DNA from: DASQWP01 sp050697555
GTDB lineage: Bacteria; Actinomycetota; Thermoleophilia; Gaiellales; Gaiellaceae
Direction: 5' to 3'
Assembly: GCA_050697555.1 (NCBI GenBank)
Contig: JBOHAD010000054.1
Coordinates: 1-16,199, forward strand
DNA length: 16,199 nt
Part shown: piece after piece, positions 1 to 8,016 of the stretch
Numbering within the stretch: position 1 is the first letter of the stretch
Layout of the letters: each line of letters opens with the position of its first letter
The notes under the pieces: model-generated
Databases searched by the model: none
What the model saw: only the letters and a program-made list of their open reading frames with translations
What the model was told of the DNA's origin: nothing
Translations under genes and position numbers: made by a program

Positions 1-93
1 GGTCGGGATGTCGAGCGGCTTCGCGTAGTCGCGGTCCATCGCGTCGCGCGCGCGCAGCATGCGGCGGTTGGACTCTTCGACGGCTCGGCTCAT
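1..93 (-). CDS. AraC-family transcriptional regulator, N-terminal fragment (runs off the window)
   Basis: Only the first 31 codons are inside the window, starting at the ATG at 93 and reading leftward off the edge. The visible peptide begins MSRAVEESNRRMLRARDAMD and continues to a DYAKPLDIPT segment. That pattern resembles the opening of AraC/XylS-type HTH domains, where an arginine-rich first helix precedes 'MDRDYAEPLDV..LA'. If so, the DNA-binding domain is at the N-terminus, as in AraC proteins that carry a C-terminal effector domain. It lies downstream of the frameshifted DHFR-family gene on the same strand, with a 193-bp gap that holds no recognisable gene. AraC regulators next to DHFR-family and glyoxalase-like genes are a common arrangement. 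The assignment rests on a short stretch, so it is moderately secure only. Confidence 0.55.
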   Translation of the reverse strand, partial: MSRAVEESNRRMLRARDAMDRDYAKPLDIPT

Positions 94-286
94 CTGACCT
101 TCATTCGGCCCGCATTGTGGCGAGCGCACTCGTAGCTGGCCACCCCTCCCACGACTTCCGTTTCGGCGCAAAGCGATCATGCGGACGCTAACCCGCCCCG
201 TGGTTGCTTCCGGCGCCAAGCAATCACACCCGTTCGGCGCACACCTAACGCACACGAGCCCGAAGAAGCCCGCGAGCTCGTCGGCT

Positions 287-937
287 TCATCGCCGTGTAG
301 GAGGCGCCAGGCGGTACTTCAGGTGAGTCACTCCGGGCGCCTCGACGGCCCGGACCTGCTCCAGCGTCAGGTCGGGGCCGACGCCCTCAAACAGCCGGGC
401 GCCGCCACCGAGCACCAGCGGGACGATGTTCAGCTCGAACTCGTCGACGAGCCCGGCCGCCAGGTACTGATTGATGACATCGGCACCGCCCCCGACCGTG
501 ACGTACTTACCGGCAGCCGCCCCCCTTGCCTGCTCCAGGGCCGACTCGATCCCGTCGGTGACGAAGGTGAAAGTCGTGTCCGAGAGCGTGAGCGGCTTAC
601 GCTCGTGGTGGGTGAGCACGAAGACGGGCATCTGGAACGGGGGGTCGTCGCCCCACCATCCGGGCCAGGGATCGTCGCCCCACGGGCCGGGCCCGCCCCC
701 CGAACTTCCCCCGGCCCATGATCTCGGCGCCGACGTTGGCCAGCGCCTCCTCGACGACGGGGGTGCTCGCGTTCACCTCTCCGCCTTCCATACGTGGGGC
801 TCGCGGAAGGCCCTCAGGGCGAAGGCCCATTCGTGCAGGTTCCCGCCGCCCTCGCCGAGCGGATTCTCCTCGCTCTGCTTTGGTCCGGCCACGAAACCGT
901 CCGCCGAAACCGTGATGTGGACTCTTACCTTGCTCAT
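287..937 (-). pseudogene. Dihydrofolate reductase family protein (RibD C-terminal-like), two compensating frameshifts
   Basis: Three reading frames together give one protein of about 216 residues. Codons from the ATG at 937 encode MSKVRVHITVSADGFVAGP, the usual N-terminal strand of this NADPH-dependent reductase family. The centre, in a second frame, reads STPVVEEALANVGAEIMGRG. The C-terminus (287-631) contains KYVTVGGGADVINQYLAAGL and DEFELNIVPLVLGGGARLF, the family's nucleotide-binding and closing strands. One base is missing near 797 (CAC-GT-ATG where CAC-GGT-ATG is expected). One extra base lies in the C run at 696-701. The net frame is therefore restored, and the TAG-type family ending is intact. 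The ribosome site AGGGA precedes the ATG. The family's natural substrate is usually unknown; these are not folate-pathway DHFRs. Real decay and consensus error are both possible. Confidence 0.8.
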
Positions 938-944
938 TGTCCCT

Positions 945-976
945 GTAGACCGCTCCGGTGATTCAAACTCATCGCC
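945..976 (-). repeat. 32-nt leader element, copy 1 (upstream of the DHFR-family gene)
   Basis: On the plus strand this begins GTAGACCGCTC and ends TCATCGCC. It matches the element at 1838-1869 at 25 of 32 positions without gaps. The conserved blocks lie at the two ends and an AAA triplet sits in the middle. It starts 7 bp upstream of the ATG at 937. Read toward the gene it is GGCGATGA, then TTT, then GAGCGGTCTAC. Its function is not known to me; a protein-binding site or an mRNA leader element are both possible. Confidence 0.6.
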
Positions 977-1111
977 AGCCCCGGGCAACGACCCGTGAGG
1001 GCGCGTGACCTGAGCTGCCGCCAAAGCACGCGTACTGGTCTGTGGCTCGAAGCACTCAGGCGTAGGTCGGCGCCTGCTAAGTGCGCTCCATGCGCAGCGT
1101 TGTGTTGTCGG

Positions 1112-1789
1112 TCATGTCGCGCGCTCCTCGCTGTACTCGTCGTGGAGATTCCACCACTGGTAGGGCGGGGTCTGCGGGTACCCCTCGGGCGAGTCCTCCC
1201 ACTCCTCCTGGCGCCCGAGCGCCGTAATGTCGAGGTAGCTCCAGGTGCTCCCCATCGCCTCGTCGCCACGGTTGTTGATGAAGTAGGTGCGGAAGATCCG
1301 CTCGCCGTCGCGGAAGAAGGCGTTGGTGCCGTGCCACTCGTCCACGCCGAAGTCCGTGTCGAAGTCGTCCGTGATCGTGTACCAGGGGATCTCCCAGCCC
1401 ATCCGCGCCTTCCAGCGCTCGATGTCCGGCTGCGGCGCGCGCGACACGAACGCGAGAGTGGTGTCGCGGGCGTTCAGATGAGCGAGGTGCGCGACCTGGT
1501 CGGCGAGGAAGGAGCAGCCGCCGCAGCCTCGCTCGGGCCAGCCGGCCACGCCGGGCTCGAAGAAGAAGCGGTAGACGATCAGCTGACGGCGTCCGTCGAA
1601 CAGGTCGAGCAGGCTCGCCGGGCCGTCCGGGCCCTCGAAGCGGTAATCCTTCTCGACGGCCATCCTCGGCATCCGGCGGCGCTCGGCGGCCAGCGCGTCG
1701 CGGGCGCGGGTGAGCTCCTTCTCCTTCACCAGCAGTTCCTGGCGGGCGGTCTCCCACTCCTGCGACGGCACGATCGGCGGGGTGTTCAT
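1112..1789 (-). CDS. DUF899 family protein (thioredoxin-like fold)
   Basis: This intact 225-residue protein starts at the ATG at 1789, behind a strong ribosome site (AAGGAGGAAGG). It has the layout of the DUF899 family: an N-terminal helical stretch (about residues 10-40), then RFEGPDGPASLLDLFDGRRQ, then a thioredoxin-like core with QLIVYRFFFEPG and a Cys cluster ERGCGGCSFLADQV around residues 87-100. The C-terminal part contains YFINNRGDEAMGSTWSYLDI and the aromatic, Pro-rich ending typical of the family. Members are cytoplasmic proteins related to peroxiredoxin/thioredoxin folds. A redox role is inferred from the fold and the CxxC pair, not demonstrated. The DHFR-family gene follows 174 bp downstream on the same strand. 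The upstream 32-nt element shared with that gene suggests common control. Confidence 0.88.
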   Translation of the reverse strand: MNTPPIVPSQEWETARQELLVKEKELTRARDALAAERRRMPRMAVEKDYRFEGPDGPASLLDLFDGRRQLIVYRFFFEPGVAGWPERGCGGCSFLADQVAHLAHLNARDTTLAFVSRAPQPDIERWKARMGWEIPWYTITDDFDTDFGVDEWHGTNAFFRDGERIFRTYFINNRGDEAMGSTWSYLDITALGRQEEWEDSPEGYPQTPPYQWWNLHDEYSEERAT

Positions 1790-1837
1790 TGCGGCCCTTC
1801 CTCCTTCAGGTACTCGTCGACGAGTTGGCTCGTGACA

Positions 1838-1869
1838 GTAGACCGCTCGGGCCAGCGAAAGTCATCGCC
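1838..1869 (-). repeat. 32-nt leader element, copy 2 (upstream of the DUF899 gene)
   Basis: This copy has the same order and spacing as the element at 945-976: GTAGACCGCTC at one end, AAA in the middle and TCATCGCC at the other, with 7 mismatches and no gaps. It lies 48 bp upstream of the ATG at 1789. Because its distance from the start codon differs from copy 1 (48 versus 7 bp), a simple fixed promoter position is unlikely. Confidence 0.6.
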
Positions 1870-2024
1870 TGGCAAGGCACGAGAGTTGTGTTTCGCGCGG
1901 GATGCGAGCCTGCCTGGACGCATACGGCCCGCACTCGCTGTGGACGAGGACGGAAGCCCAGGTGCGGACACCCGGCGCTACTCCTCTCGGCCCTAATGCG
2001 GTAGCGAGAAGGGTGTGCTGCCGC

Positions 2025-2176
2025 TCGTGTGACGGCGCGCTCCGTCAGGAGAGGTTGAGGGCCGGGGCGTCGTCGCGTTTCGGCGGGACGGGAAGATGGT
2101 TTTTTACCACCTCACGCCGGCCGGGCGAGCGCTGCTGGAGAGCGTGCTTGACGCCGCGCAAGAGTCCGTCCCGTGA
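2025..2176 (+). pseudogene. ArsR-type regulator, C-terminal remnant
   Basis: The last 29 codons are clean: RDGKMVFYHLTPAGRALLES followed by VLDAAQESVP and a TGA at 2174-2176. This is the beta-wing and final helix of an ArsR/SmtB-type winged helix. Upstream, a second frame reads LRQERLRAGASSRF, which resembles the recognition-helix end 'HLACLRQEGL'. The two frames are joined by a missing base near 2084. Further 5' I cannot find the dimerization helix or the rest of the domain before about 2020, so the gene has lost its N-terminal half. Its stop overlaps the start of the cation transporter (GTGA at 2173-2176), showing that the two were translationally coupled. Such pairs normally give metal-responsive repression of the transporter; here the repressor cannot be functional. 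Confidence 0.55.
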
Positions 2177-2835
2177 GCACGGCGGCGGGCAAACGGCCGA
2201 TCACCCAGGCGGGCGCCCCGGCACGCAGCGCCGCGTGGCACGCGGCCGCGCGGAGGGCGCGCCTGCTCTCCTGGCTCTCGCTCGCCTGGATGGGAGCCGA
2301 GGGCGCGATCGCGATCACCGCTAGCATCCTGGCCGGCTCGATCGCGCTGATCTCGTTCGGGCTCGACTCGGCGATCGAGGGCTTCGCCAGCCTCGTCATC
2401 GTTTGGCGCTTCACTGGCTCGCGTTTGCTCTCGCACGCAGCCGAGGAGCGCGCGCAGAAGCTGGTCGCGATCCAGTTCTTCCTGCTCGCTCCCTACGTCG
2501 CTTTCGAGGCAGCGCACAGGCTGGTCACGGGCGAGCAGCCGGAGACGAGCTGGCTCGGGATCGCGCTCGTTACCTCGAGCGTGATTGGGATGCCCTTCCT
2601 CGGCATCGCGAAGCGCCGCCTCGCCGACAAGCTCGGCTCGGTCGCGACCAGAGGCGAAGGCACGCAGAACCTGCTTTGCGCCTACCTCGCCGCCGCCGTC
2701 CTCGTCGGTCTGCTCGGCAACGCGCTCCTCGGGCTCTGGTGGCTCGACCCGACCGCAGCGCTCGTGGTCGCCGCGGTGGCAGTCAAGGAGGGACGCGCGA
2801 GCTGGCGCGGCGAGGGCTGCTGCGCCAGCTGCTGA
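2173..2835 (+). CDS. Cation transporter, cation diffusion facilitator-like (short form)
   Basis: This is an intact 220-residue membrane protein starting with a GTG at 2173 that overlaps the stop of the upstream ArsR remnant. About six hydrophobic segments are visible, near residues 31-52, 54-78, 97-113, 126-146, 167-185 and 187-205. Membrane-embedded acidic residues sit where CDF proteins bind metal: ISFGLDSAIEG (D65, E69) in the second segment and LWWLDPTAALV (D192) in the last. The loop GIAKRRLADKLGS followed by GEGTQNLLCAY matches the short ArsR-linked family. The C-terminal cytoplasmic domain of classical CDF exporters is absent, and the protein ends RGEGCCASC, a Cys cluster that could touch metal. 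The likely role is efflux of a divalent metal by proton antiport; the metal cannot be read from the sequence. Confidence 0.85.
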   Translation: MSTAAGKRPITQAGAPARSAAWHAAARRARLLSWLSLAWMGAEGAIAITASILAGSIALISFGLDSAIEGFASLVIVWRFTGSRLLSHAAEERAQKLVAIQFFLLAPYVAFEAAHRLVTGEQPETSWLGIALVTSSVIGMPFLGIAKRRLADKLGSVATRGEGTQNLLCAYLAAAVLVGLLGNALLGLWWLDPTAALVVAAVAVKEGRASWRGEGCCASC

Positions 2836-2866
2836 CCACGAGCGTCCGTCGCTCAGTCTCTCCTAC

Positions 2867-2958
2867 TCAGGTGGGCGGCCGGTTGGCTTGGAGCGGGACA
2901 TTGCGGAAGAGGACCCAGAGCCCGAGGTCGTAGAGGCTCTTGAGGGTTCCGGCGATGA
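2867..2958 (-). pseudogene. Possible MFS transporter C-terminal tail, fused to the ATPase remnant
   Basis: The last 30 codons before the TGA at 2867 read GTLKSLYDLGLWVLFRNVPL and then QANRPPT. This does not belong to the ATPase sequence that precedes it in the same frame. The pattern G-x-LK-x-x-YDL-x-LW-x-x-FR-x-V resembles the end of the last transmembrane helix and cytoplasmic tail of many major facilitator proteins. I treat this as a resemblance only, since the piece is short. Confidence 0.3.
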
Positions 2959-3284
2959 AGACCATCACCTGCGTCGAGTGCGAAAGCTCGGCCAGGACGC
3001 GAAGCGCCGCGGCGGCGCGACGATCGTCGAAGTTGATGAGGAGGTCGTCGGCGACAACCGGCATCGGTCCGTTAGCGCGGAAGTGCTGCTCGAGCGCGGC
3101 GATCCGCAAAGCCAGGTAGAGCTGATCGCGGGTGCCGTCGCTCATTCCTTCGACCGGCACCTCGTCGCGCCCACGTCGTCCGATCAACACCAGCTGGCCC
3201 TTCGTCGTACCGCGTTGCGATCCCCTCGAACGAGCGAACGGTGAGGAGCGGAAACAGCTCGTTTGCGCGCTCGATAAGAGGGCC
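2957..3284 (-). pseudogene. SMC/YhaN-like AAA ATPase, C-terminal remnant
   Basis: About 110 codons encode the C-terminal half of an SMC-type ATPase of the YhaN group. The signature loop appears as VPVEGMSDGTRDQLYLALRI (ABC signature 'S.GTRDQLYLALR'). The Walker B/D-loop region follows as MPVVADDLLINFDD. The start of the remnant, LIERANELFPLLTVRSFEGI, is in another frame; one base change near 3197 joins the two. The usual ending 'QVLLFTHH..LV' is replaced after QVMVF by unrelated sequence, so the 3' end is lost. The Walker A half and the coiled coil are also absent. The intact family tends to accompany a DNA exonuclease subunit; no partner remains here. Confidence 0.72.
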
Positions 3285-3297
3285 CGCGGCCGCCGGG

Positions 3298-3525
3298 CCA
3301 GTCCGGGCCGATGTGGGTGATCACGGCGGCGCGCAGCGGCCCGAAGCCGACGGCCGCCTTGACCCGCCTTGCCGATGGCGTCTTCGTCCATGCAATCGGT
3401 CGGCACGTAGAGGGAGCCGGCGCCGACCTCCTGGCCAGCGCCTCGCCCCGCTCATCGGACACATCCGCGATCACGACCCTGGCCCCCATCTGCGCGAGCT
3501 GGGACGGTCGCGGCGCCGAAAAGAA
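3298..3525 (-). pseudogene. Short-chain dehydrogenase/reductase (SDR), N-terminal remnant
   Basis: Pieces in three frames give the first third of an SDR. They are FGAATV (the end of the Gly-rich cofactor loop), QLAQMGARVVIADVSDERGE with the acidic residue at the end of beta-2 (IADVSDE), then SLYVPTDCMDEDAIGKA, then VKAAVGFGPLRAAVITHIG where the family has 'LRVAVNCAG'. Asp after beta-2 would suggest NAD(H) preference. The sequence stops at about 3298 and passes straight into the ATPase remnant. The catalytic Ser-Tyr-Lys region is absent, so this cannot be an active enzyme. Confidence 0.6.
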
Positions 3526-3558
3526 CTCCTAACAAATTGATCTTGGAAGCCGAATGCG

Positions 3559-5015
<1,457 letters not shown>

Positions 5016-5019
<4 letters not shown>

Positions 5020-5342
5020 AGCCACACTCCGGCCGGCATCACGCCGGTCGCCACCAGCGCATCACCTCCCTCGGCCGCCGCGGCGACCGTGTCGAACTGC
5101 GCGGCGACCAACTCGGCCGCGCGCCGGGGCAGGTCCGCCGCCGACGGCGTCGCCCCGGTCACCAGCGGGCGCACCGGCTGGCCGACCGGCACCAGCGGCA
5201 CCCCGACACGGGCCAGCAGCTCCGCGAAGTCCGGCGGCGCGCACACCGGCACCTCCGCGCCGAGTGCCCGCAACTGCACCGCGAGTCCCACCATCGGTTC
5301 GACGTCCCCCCGCGACCCATACGTCGACAACAACACACGCAT
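5016..5342 (-). pseudogene. GT1-type glycosyltransferase, truncated to its N-terminal 108 residues
   Basis: The ATG at 5342 follows a GGGAG ribosome site. The product begins MRVLLSTYGSRGDVEPMVGL, the signature N-terminus of vancomycin-type and macrolide-type glycosyltransferases of the GT-B fold, and continues with CAPPDFAELLARVGVPLVPV. It stops after ALVATGVMPAGVWL, at the point where intact relatives continue into the rest of the acceptor domain. The nucleotide-sugar-binding C-terminal domain, about 300 residues, is missing. The stop TGA (5016-5018) overlaps the monooxygenase ATG. The piece therefore looks like the left side of a deletion or insertion joint that placed the monooxygenase directly behind a working translation start. 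It could still act as a leader cistron. Confidence 0.75.
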
Positions 5343-5400
5343 TTCGCTACTCCCATTTCCGTAGGTTCTGGCCTCAGCCGGCGATTATGCGGCACGACCC

Positions 5401-5419
5401 GGGGCTTGCCGCAAGCCCC
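5401..5419. other. Perfect hairpin in the leader of the glycosyltransferase remnant
   Basis: GGGGCTTG-CCG-CAAGCCCC forms an 8-bp stem with a 3-nt loop, 59 bp upstream of the ATG at 5342. No T tract follows on either strand, so it is not a classical terminator. It may be a regulatory structure in the 5' leader. Confidence 0.45.
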
Positions 5420-5441
5420 CCGTGCGCTATAAATTGAAAAT

Positions 5442-5467
5442 GGAAAGGAGTGGGTAACCTCCTTTCC
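5442..5467 (-). terminator. Candidate terminator-like hairpin downstream of the LanC-like gene
   Basis: The arms GGAAAGGAG and CTCCTTTCC pair perfectly (9 bp) around an 8-nt loop. On the minus strand the stem is followed by ATTTTCAATTT, a weak T-rich tail. It lies 147 bp beyond the LanC-like stop and upstream of the glycosyltransferase remnant, which suits a terminator. The 5' arm on the minus strand contains AAGGAGGT, a perfect Shine-Dalgarno sequence, but no start codon lies at a usable distance. Confidence 0.4.
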
Positions 5468-5613
5468 CTTATCGTCCGCTGTGGACGGACAAGCTCCTCG
5501 CGAAGCGGCGGCGCCGCGTATGGCGATACCGTCTCGGGCACGCCGATCGCCGTCGCAAGCTCGGGTGTCAAAGGCGCGGAACTTGAAGCGCTCCACCACG
5601 GTCGGTGGCCGCG

Positions 5614-6783
5614 CTAGACGATGTCGAGGATCGGATAGCGTGCGTCGAGGTCGAGGCAAGCCGCAGCGAAGAGGGCGGTACCGACATCGCCGGTCCAGAG
5701 CGAGTAACGGCCGCGGCCGTTCGCAGCGCGGAGCCGCTCGGCCTGGCCGAGCGCGTGGACGGCGAAGCGGCGAGCACGCTCGAGCCAGCGCTCGTCGCCA
5801 GTGCGCGCGAACGCCTTGAGAAGTGCGAACCCGTTGCCCGAGGTGCCGTGACAGATGCCGTGGCCCTTCCCGTCGCCGTGGGCGCCCGCCCGCCAGGTCA
5901 ATTCGGCTCCGGCGAGAAGCAGGTCTTCATCGAGGTACTCCCAGGCGCCGGCGAGGACACCGGGAGCGCCGGTGCACCACTGGAGACAGATCCGACCATC
6001 TCGCGGCCGCGCGAGCTGCGGCCAAAGCGGTGAGCCGGGCCAATTCGCGAGGCCGTCCTCGCGGAACGCGTGCCGGGTGAGCACGGCCGCCGTCTCAGCG
6101 GCAAGCGCATCATCTGCGTCGAGCCGGAGCAGGACGAGCGTGTTGCCTGCAGCGCCGTGCAGCGCGCCGAGGCCGCGGTAGTCGTCGTCCTGCCGCCAGA
6201 GCCCGTCGTCGCCCCGGCGTGCGCGCAGGGCTGCGGCCGACTCGCGCGCTGCCTCCTCCCAACGCGGCTCGCCGGTCCATTCGCCCATCGCCAGGGCGGC
6301 GAGCAGCGTCCCAGGTGCGCCCCACTCCACGTCGTCGGTCGGGTTGGCGACGTTCGCGCGGACGAGCACATGGAGGTCGTCCGCGAGCGCCGGATCGGAG
6401 GCGAGCCGGAAGGCGACGAGCAGCGGTCCTGTCTCGCCGCAGAGCAGCGCTGCGGGGTGGTAATGCTCATCCGCCGTGAAGTCCGGCGCCGCCCGCTTGA
6501 GCTCGAGCGTGCGCAACGCGGCCGCGGCGAGGTCGAGCGAGGTTTCGGCGTGGCCGCGTCGCCGCAGCGCGTCGAGCGCCCAGATCACGCCGGCCGCACC
6601 AACGTAGAGGTTCTTCAGCGGCAGCGGCTCCTCCCACCCGTCCCATTCGTGCGCGGGCCAGAGCGCCTCGGGATCAAACGCCGCGTCGGCGTCGGAGACG
6701 ATCGCGGCGATCGCGACCTCGACTCGCGCCGGATCCCACGGCTCGTCGGTCAAGGGCTCGAACTCCGCTGGTTCGTAAAGCAC
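5614..6783 (-). CDS. LanC-like (lanthionine cyclase-like) protein, stand-alone
   Basis: Reading from the GTG at 6783 gives about 389 residues beginning MLYEPAEFEPLTDEPWDPAR. A GTG at 6834 is also open, but the added 17 residues (ALPWATRRRR) do not look like the family. The repeated Gly-rich turns of the alpha/alpha-barrel are present in order: NLYVGAAGVIWAL, LLCGETGPLL, EWGAPGTLLAALA, LGALHGAAGN, LQWCTGAPGV, HGICHGTSGNG and SLWTGDVG. The zinc ligands of LanC enzymes are conserved as Cys in QWC and Cys-His in ICHG. The catalytic-side His is in LHGAAG. LanC cyclases add Cys thiols to dehydroamino acids, and LanC-like proteins outside lanthipeptide clusters are often assigned glutathione-related or repair roles. 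No precursor peptide, LanB dehydratase or transporter lies nearby. The TAG at 5614 follows the usual YPILDIV-type end. Confidence 0.88.
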   Translation of the reverse strand: MLYEPAEFEPLTDEPWDPARVEVAIAAIVSDADAAFDPEALWPAHEWDGWEEPLPLKNLYVGAAGVIWALDALRRRGHAETSLDLAAAALRTLELKRAAPDFTADEHYHPAALLCGETGPLLVAFRLASDPALADDLHVLVRANVANPTDDVEWGAPGTLLAALAMGEWTGEPRWEEAARESAAALRARRGDDGLWRQDDDYRGLGALHGAAGNTLVLLRLDADDALAAETAAVLTRHAFREDGLANWPGSPLWPQLARPRDGRICLQWCTGAPGVLAGAWEYLDEDLLLAGAELTWRAGAHGDGKGHGICHGTSGNGFALLKAFARTGDERWLERARRFAVHALGQAERLRAANGRGRYSLWTGDVGTALFAAACLDLDARYPILDIV

Positions 6784-6793
6784 TGACGCGAGC

Positions 6794-7135
6794 CTACGGC
6801 GGCGCGTAGCCCAAGGCAAAGCGCCTGACACCAAACGCGTCGGCGTCGCCTGAGGCCCCGGACTCGCGTCCGTCTCGCGCGAGGTGGCCGTAATGCCGGT
6901 CGATCATGGTCAGGCTGGCGCCCATGTAACGGGAGAGGTCGAAGGTCGAGATCCCGGCACGGAGCGCGAAGGTGGCGAAGGTGTGACGGAGATCGTGGAT
7001 CCTGCGCACCGGCTCGATTCCGGCGGCGCGTTGGGCGCGCTTCCAATGGCGGTCGCGGACGCTGTGTAGGTCGAGGTAGCCGCCGTGCTCGGCCTCCCAC
7101 CGGAGGTCTTGTCGCCGGTAGTCGAGATACCACGG
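6794..7135 (-). pseudogene. Tyrosine recombinase (phage-type integrase), C-terminal catalytic remnant
   Basis: One frame running from about 7135 to the TAG at 6794 gives GGYLDLHSVRDRHWKRAQRA, then AAGIEPVRRIHDLRHTFATF, then DLSRYMGASLTMIDRHYGHL. This is the catalytic C-terminal part of a tyrosine recombinase. It contains the HxLRHxxAT box with the second catalytic Arg and the nucleophile Tyr in RHYGHL. The SAM-like N-terminal domain and the first Arg are missing, so it is a remnant. It overlaps, in another frame, the run-on end of the DUF4389 frame. The LanC-like GTG lies 10 bp beyond its stop. It indicates that an integrative element once lay here or nearby. Confidence 0.75.
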
Positions 7136-7962
7136 AGCCTGACGGTCTGAAATCGGACCTCGTGCGCGCAGACGGGACGAAGCTTGACCGCCGCGACACG
7201 CGAAGGCCCTCCTAGTACCTCAGGCGGGCCCTTGGGTGCGCTAAGCGGTCGGCACCGGATCCGTCGACACTGCCGTGGCCGTGCCGGGCGCCGCGGGGGC
7301 TCGGTGCTTCCGGAGTCGAGCCGAAACGGAGGGTAGGTGTCGGTCATGAGAGCCGCGTAGGAGACGACTCGAAAGACCCAGCGGTTCAGGCCGAGGACGA
7401 AGTCGTAGAGCGGTCTGGGGTAGCGACTCGTGAAGAGCAGGGCAAGGCCGGCAAAGAGCACGAGCAACCCGATCAGGCCACCGGCGGAGGCGTAGAGCAA
7501 GCCGTCGCCGTCGTCTGACCAGGCAGACCAAGCTCCGCCGGTGAAGATCGCAACGATCAGGTAGTGCGGGATCGCGAGAAGCCACCATTTGACGAGGACA
7601 CGCCCGCGCGAGAGCCGCTCGGGATACTCAACTTCGAGCCTCGCTGGGTACGCCGGGTCATCGGCAAGCGAGAAGGGCGGGTATTTGTCTGTGCCGAGGG
7701 CGCTGTAGGAGTAGAAGCCAACGCGCCACGACCAGTGGAGGACGCCGACGTTGAAGTCGAAGATCCTGCGGGGGTAGCGGCCGGTGAAGAGGATCGCGAA
7801 GCCTGCGACAACGGTCGAGACCACGAAGCCGATCCAGAGGAAGAAGAGCACGACGAAGTGCGGGATGGCGAGCAGCCACTTGAAAAGCCACTGCCAGCGT
7901 CCCACGTCGGGATCGAGCTCGCCGGTGAAGCGAAGCGGAAAGGCGGTTTGCGGGGAGGTCAT
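6910..7962 (-). CDS. DUF4389 membrane protein with internal duplication (3' end frameshifted into the integrase remnant)
   Basis: The start is the ATG at 7962 with GGAG upstream. The real protein is the first 221 or so residues: two similar halves, each with a KWLLAIPH-type helix, an FTGRYPR/FTSRYPR loop and a YPPF ending. The halves are FKWLLAIPHFVVLFFLWIGF...GTDKYPPFSLAD and VKWWLLAIPHYLIVAIFTGG...MTDTYPPFRLDSG. About four to six transmembrane helices are expected; function is unknown. After LDSGSTEPP the assembled frame runs on through Arg-rich sequence to 6910 and overlaps the integrase remnant. If one base were added in the G run at 7295-7299, the protein would instead end AAPGTATAVSTDPVPTA at the TAG at 7241, a normal-looking end. 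I regard 7241-7962 as the true gene and the extension as a frameshift product. Confidence 0.8.
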   Translation of the reverse strand: MTSPQTAFPLRFTGELDPDVGRWQWLFKWLLAIPHFVVLFFLWIGFVVSTVVAGFAILFTGRYPRRIFDFNVGVLHWSWRVGFYSYSALGTDKYPPFSLADDPAYPARLEVEYPERLSRGRVLVKWWLLAIPHYLIVAIFTGGAWSAWSDDGDGLLYASAGGLIGLLVLFAGLALLFTSRYPRPLYDFVLGLNRWVFRVVSYAALMTDTYPPFRLDSGSTEPPRRPARPRQCRRIRCRPLSAPKGPPEVLGGPSRVAAVKLRPVCAHEVRFQTVRLRGISTTGDKTSGGRPSTAATSTYTASATAIGSAPNAPPESSRCAGSTISVTPSPPSRSVPGSRPSTSPVTWAPA

Positions 7963-8016
7963 TGTTCTGGTGCTCCTTCGATTCGAGTGGTTGGTAGTGC
8001 TACGCATCTGCTACCA

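Noticed and set aside
934..1996. Long Arg-rich open frames on both strands opposite the DUF899 gene
   Set aside because: They are shadows of the DUF899 gene in high-GC DNA, with arginine/alanine-biased composition and no domain pattern.
5441..5468. Resemblance of GTAACCTCCTTTCC to the 3' end of 16S rRNA (anti-Shine-Dalgarno)
   Set aside because: The match is limited to about 8 nt and the conserved 16S sequence before it is absent; it is explained by the hairpin arm.
5374..5571. Minus-strand frame after the LanC-like stop (LTPELATAIGVPETVSPYAA), considered as a lanthipeptide precursor or separate gene
   Set aside because: It has no Cys, no leader/core pattern and only a TTG start without a ribosome site, and it runs through the hairpin at 5442-5467.
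5593..5613. CCACC/GGTGG inverted repeat just after the LanC-like stop as a terminator
   Set aside because: The stem is only 5 bp and no T tract follows.
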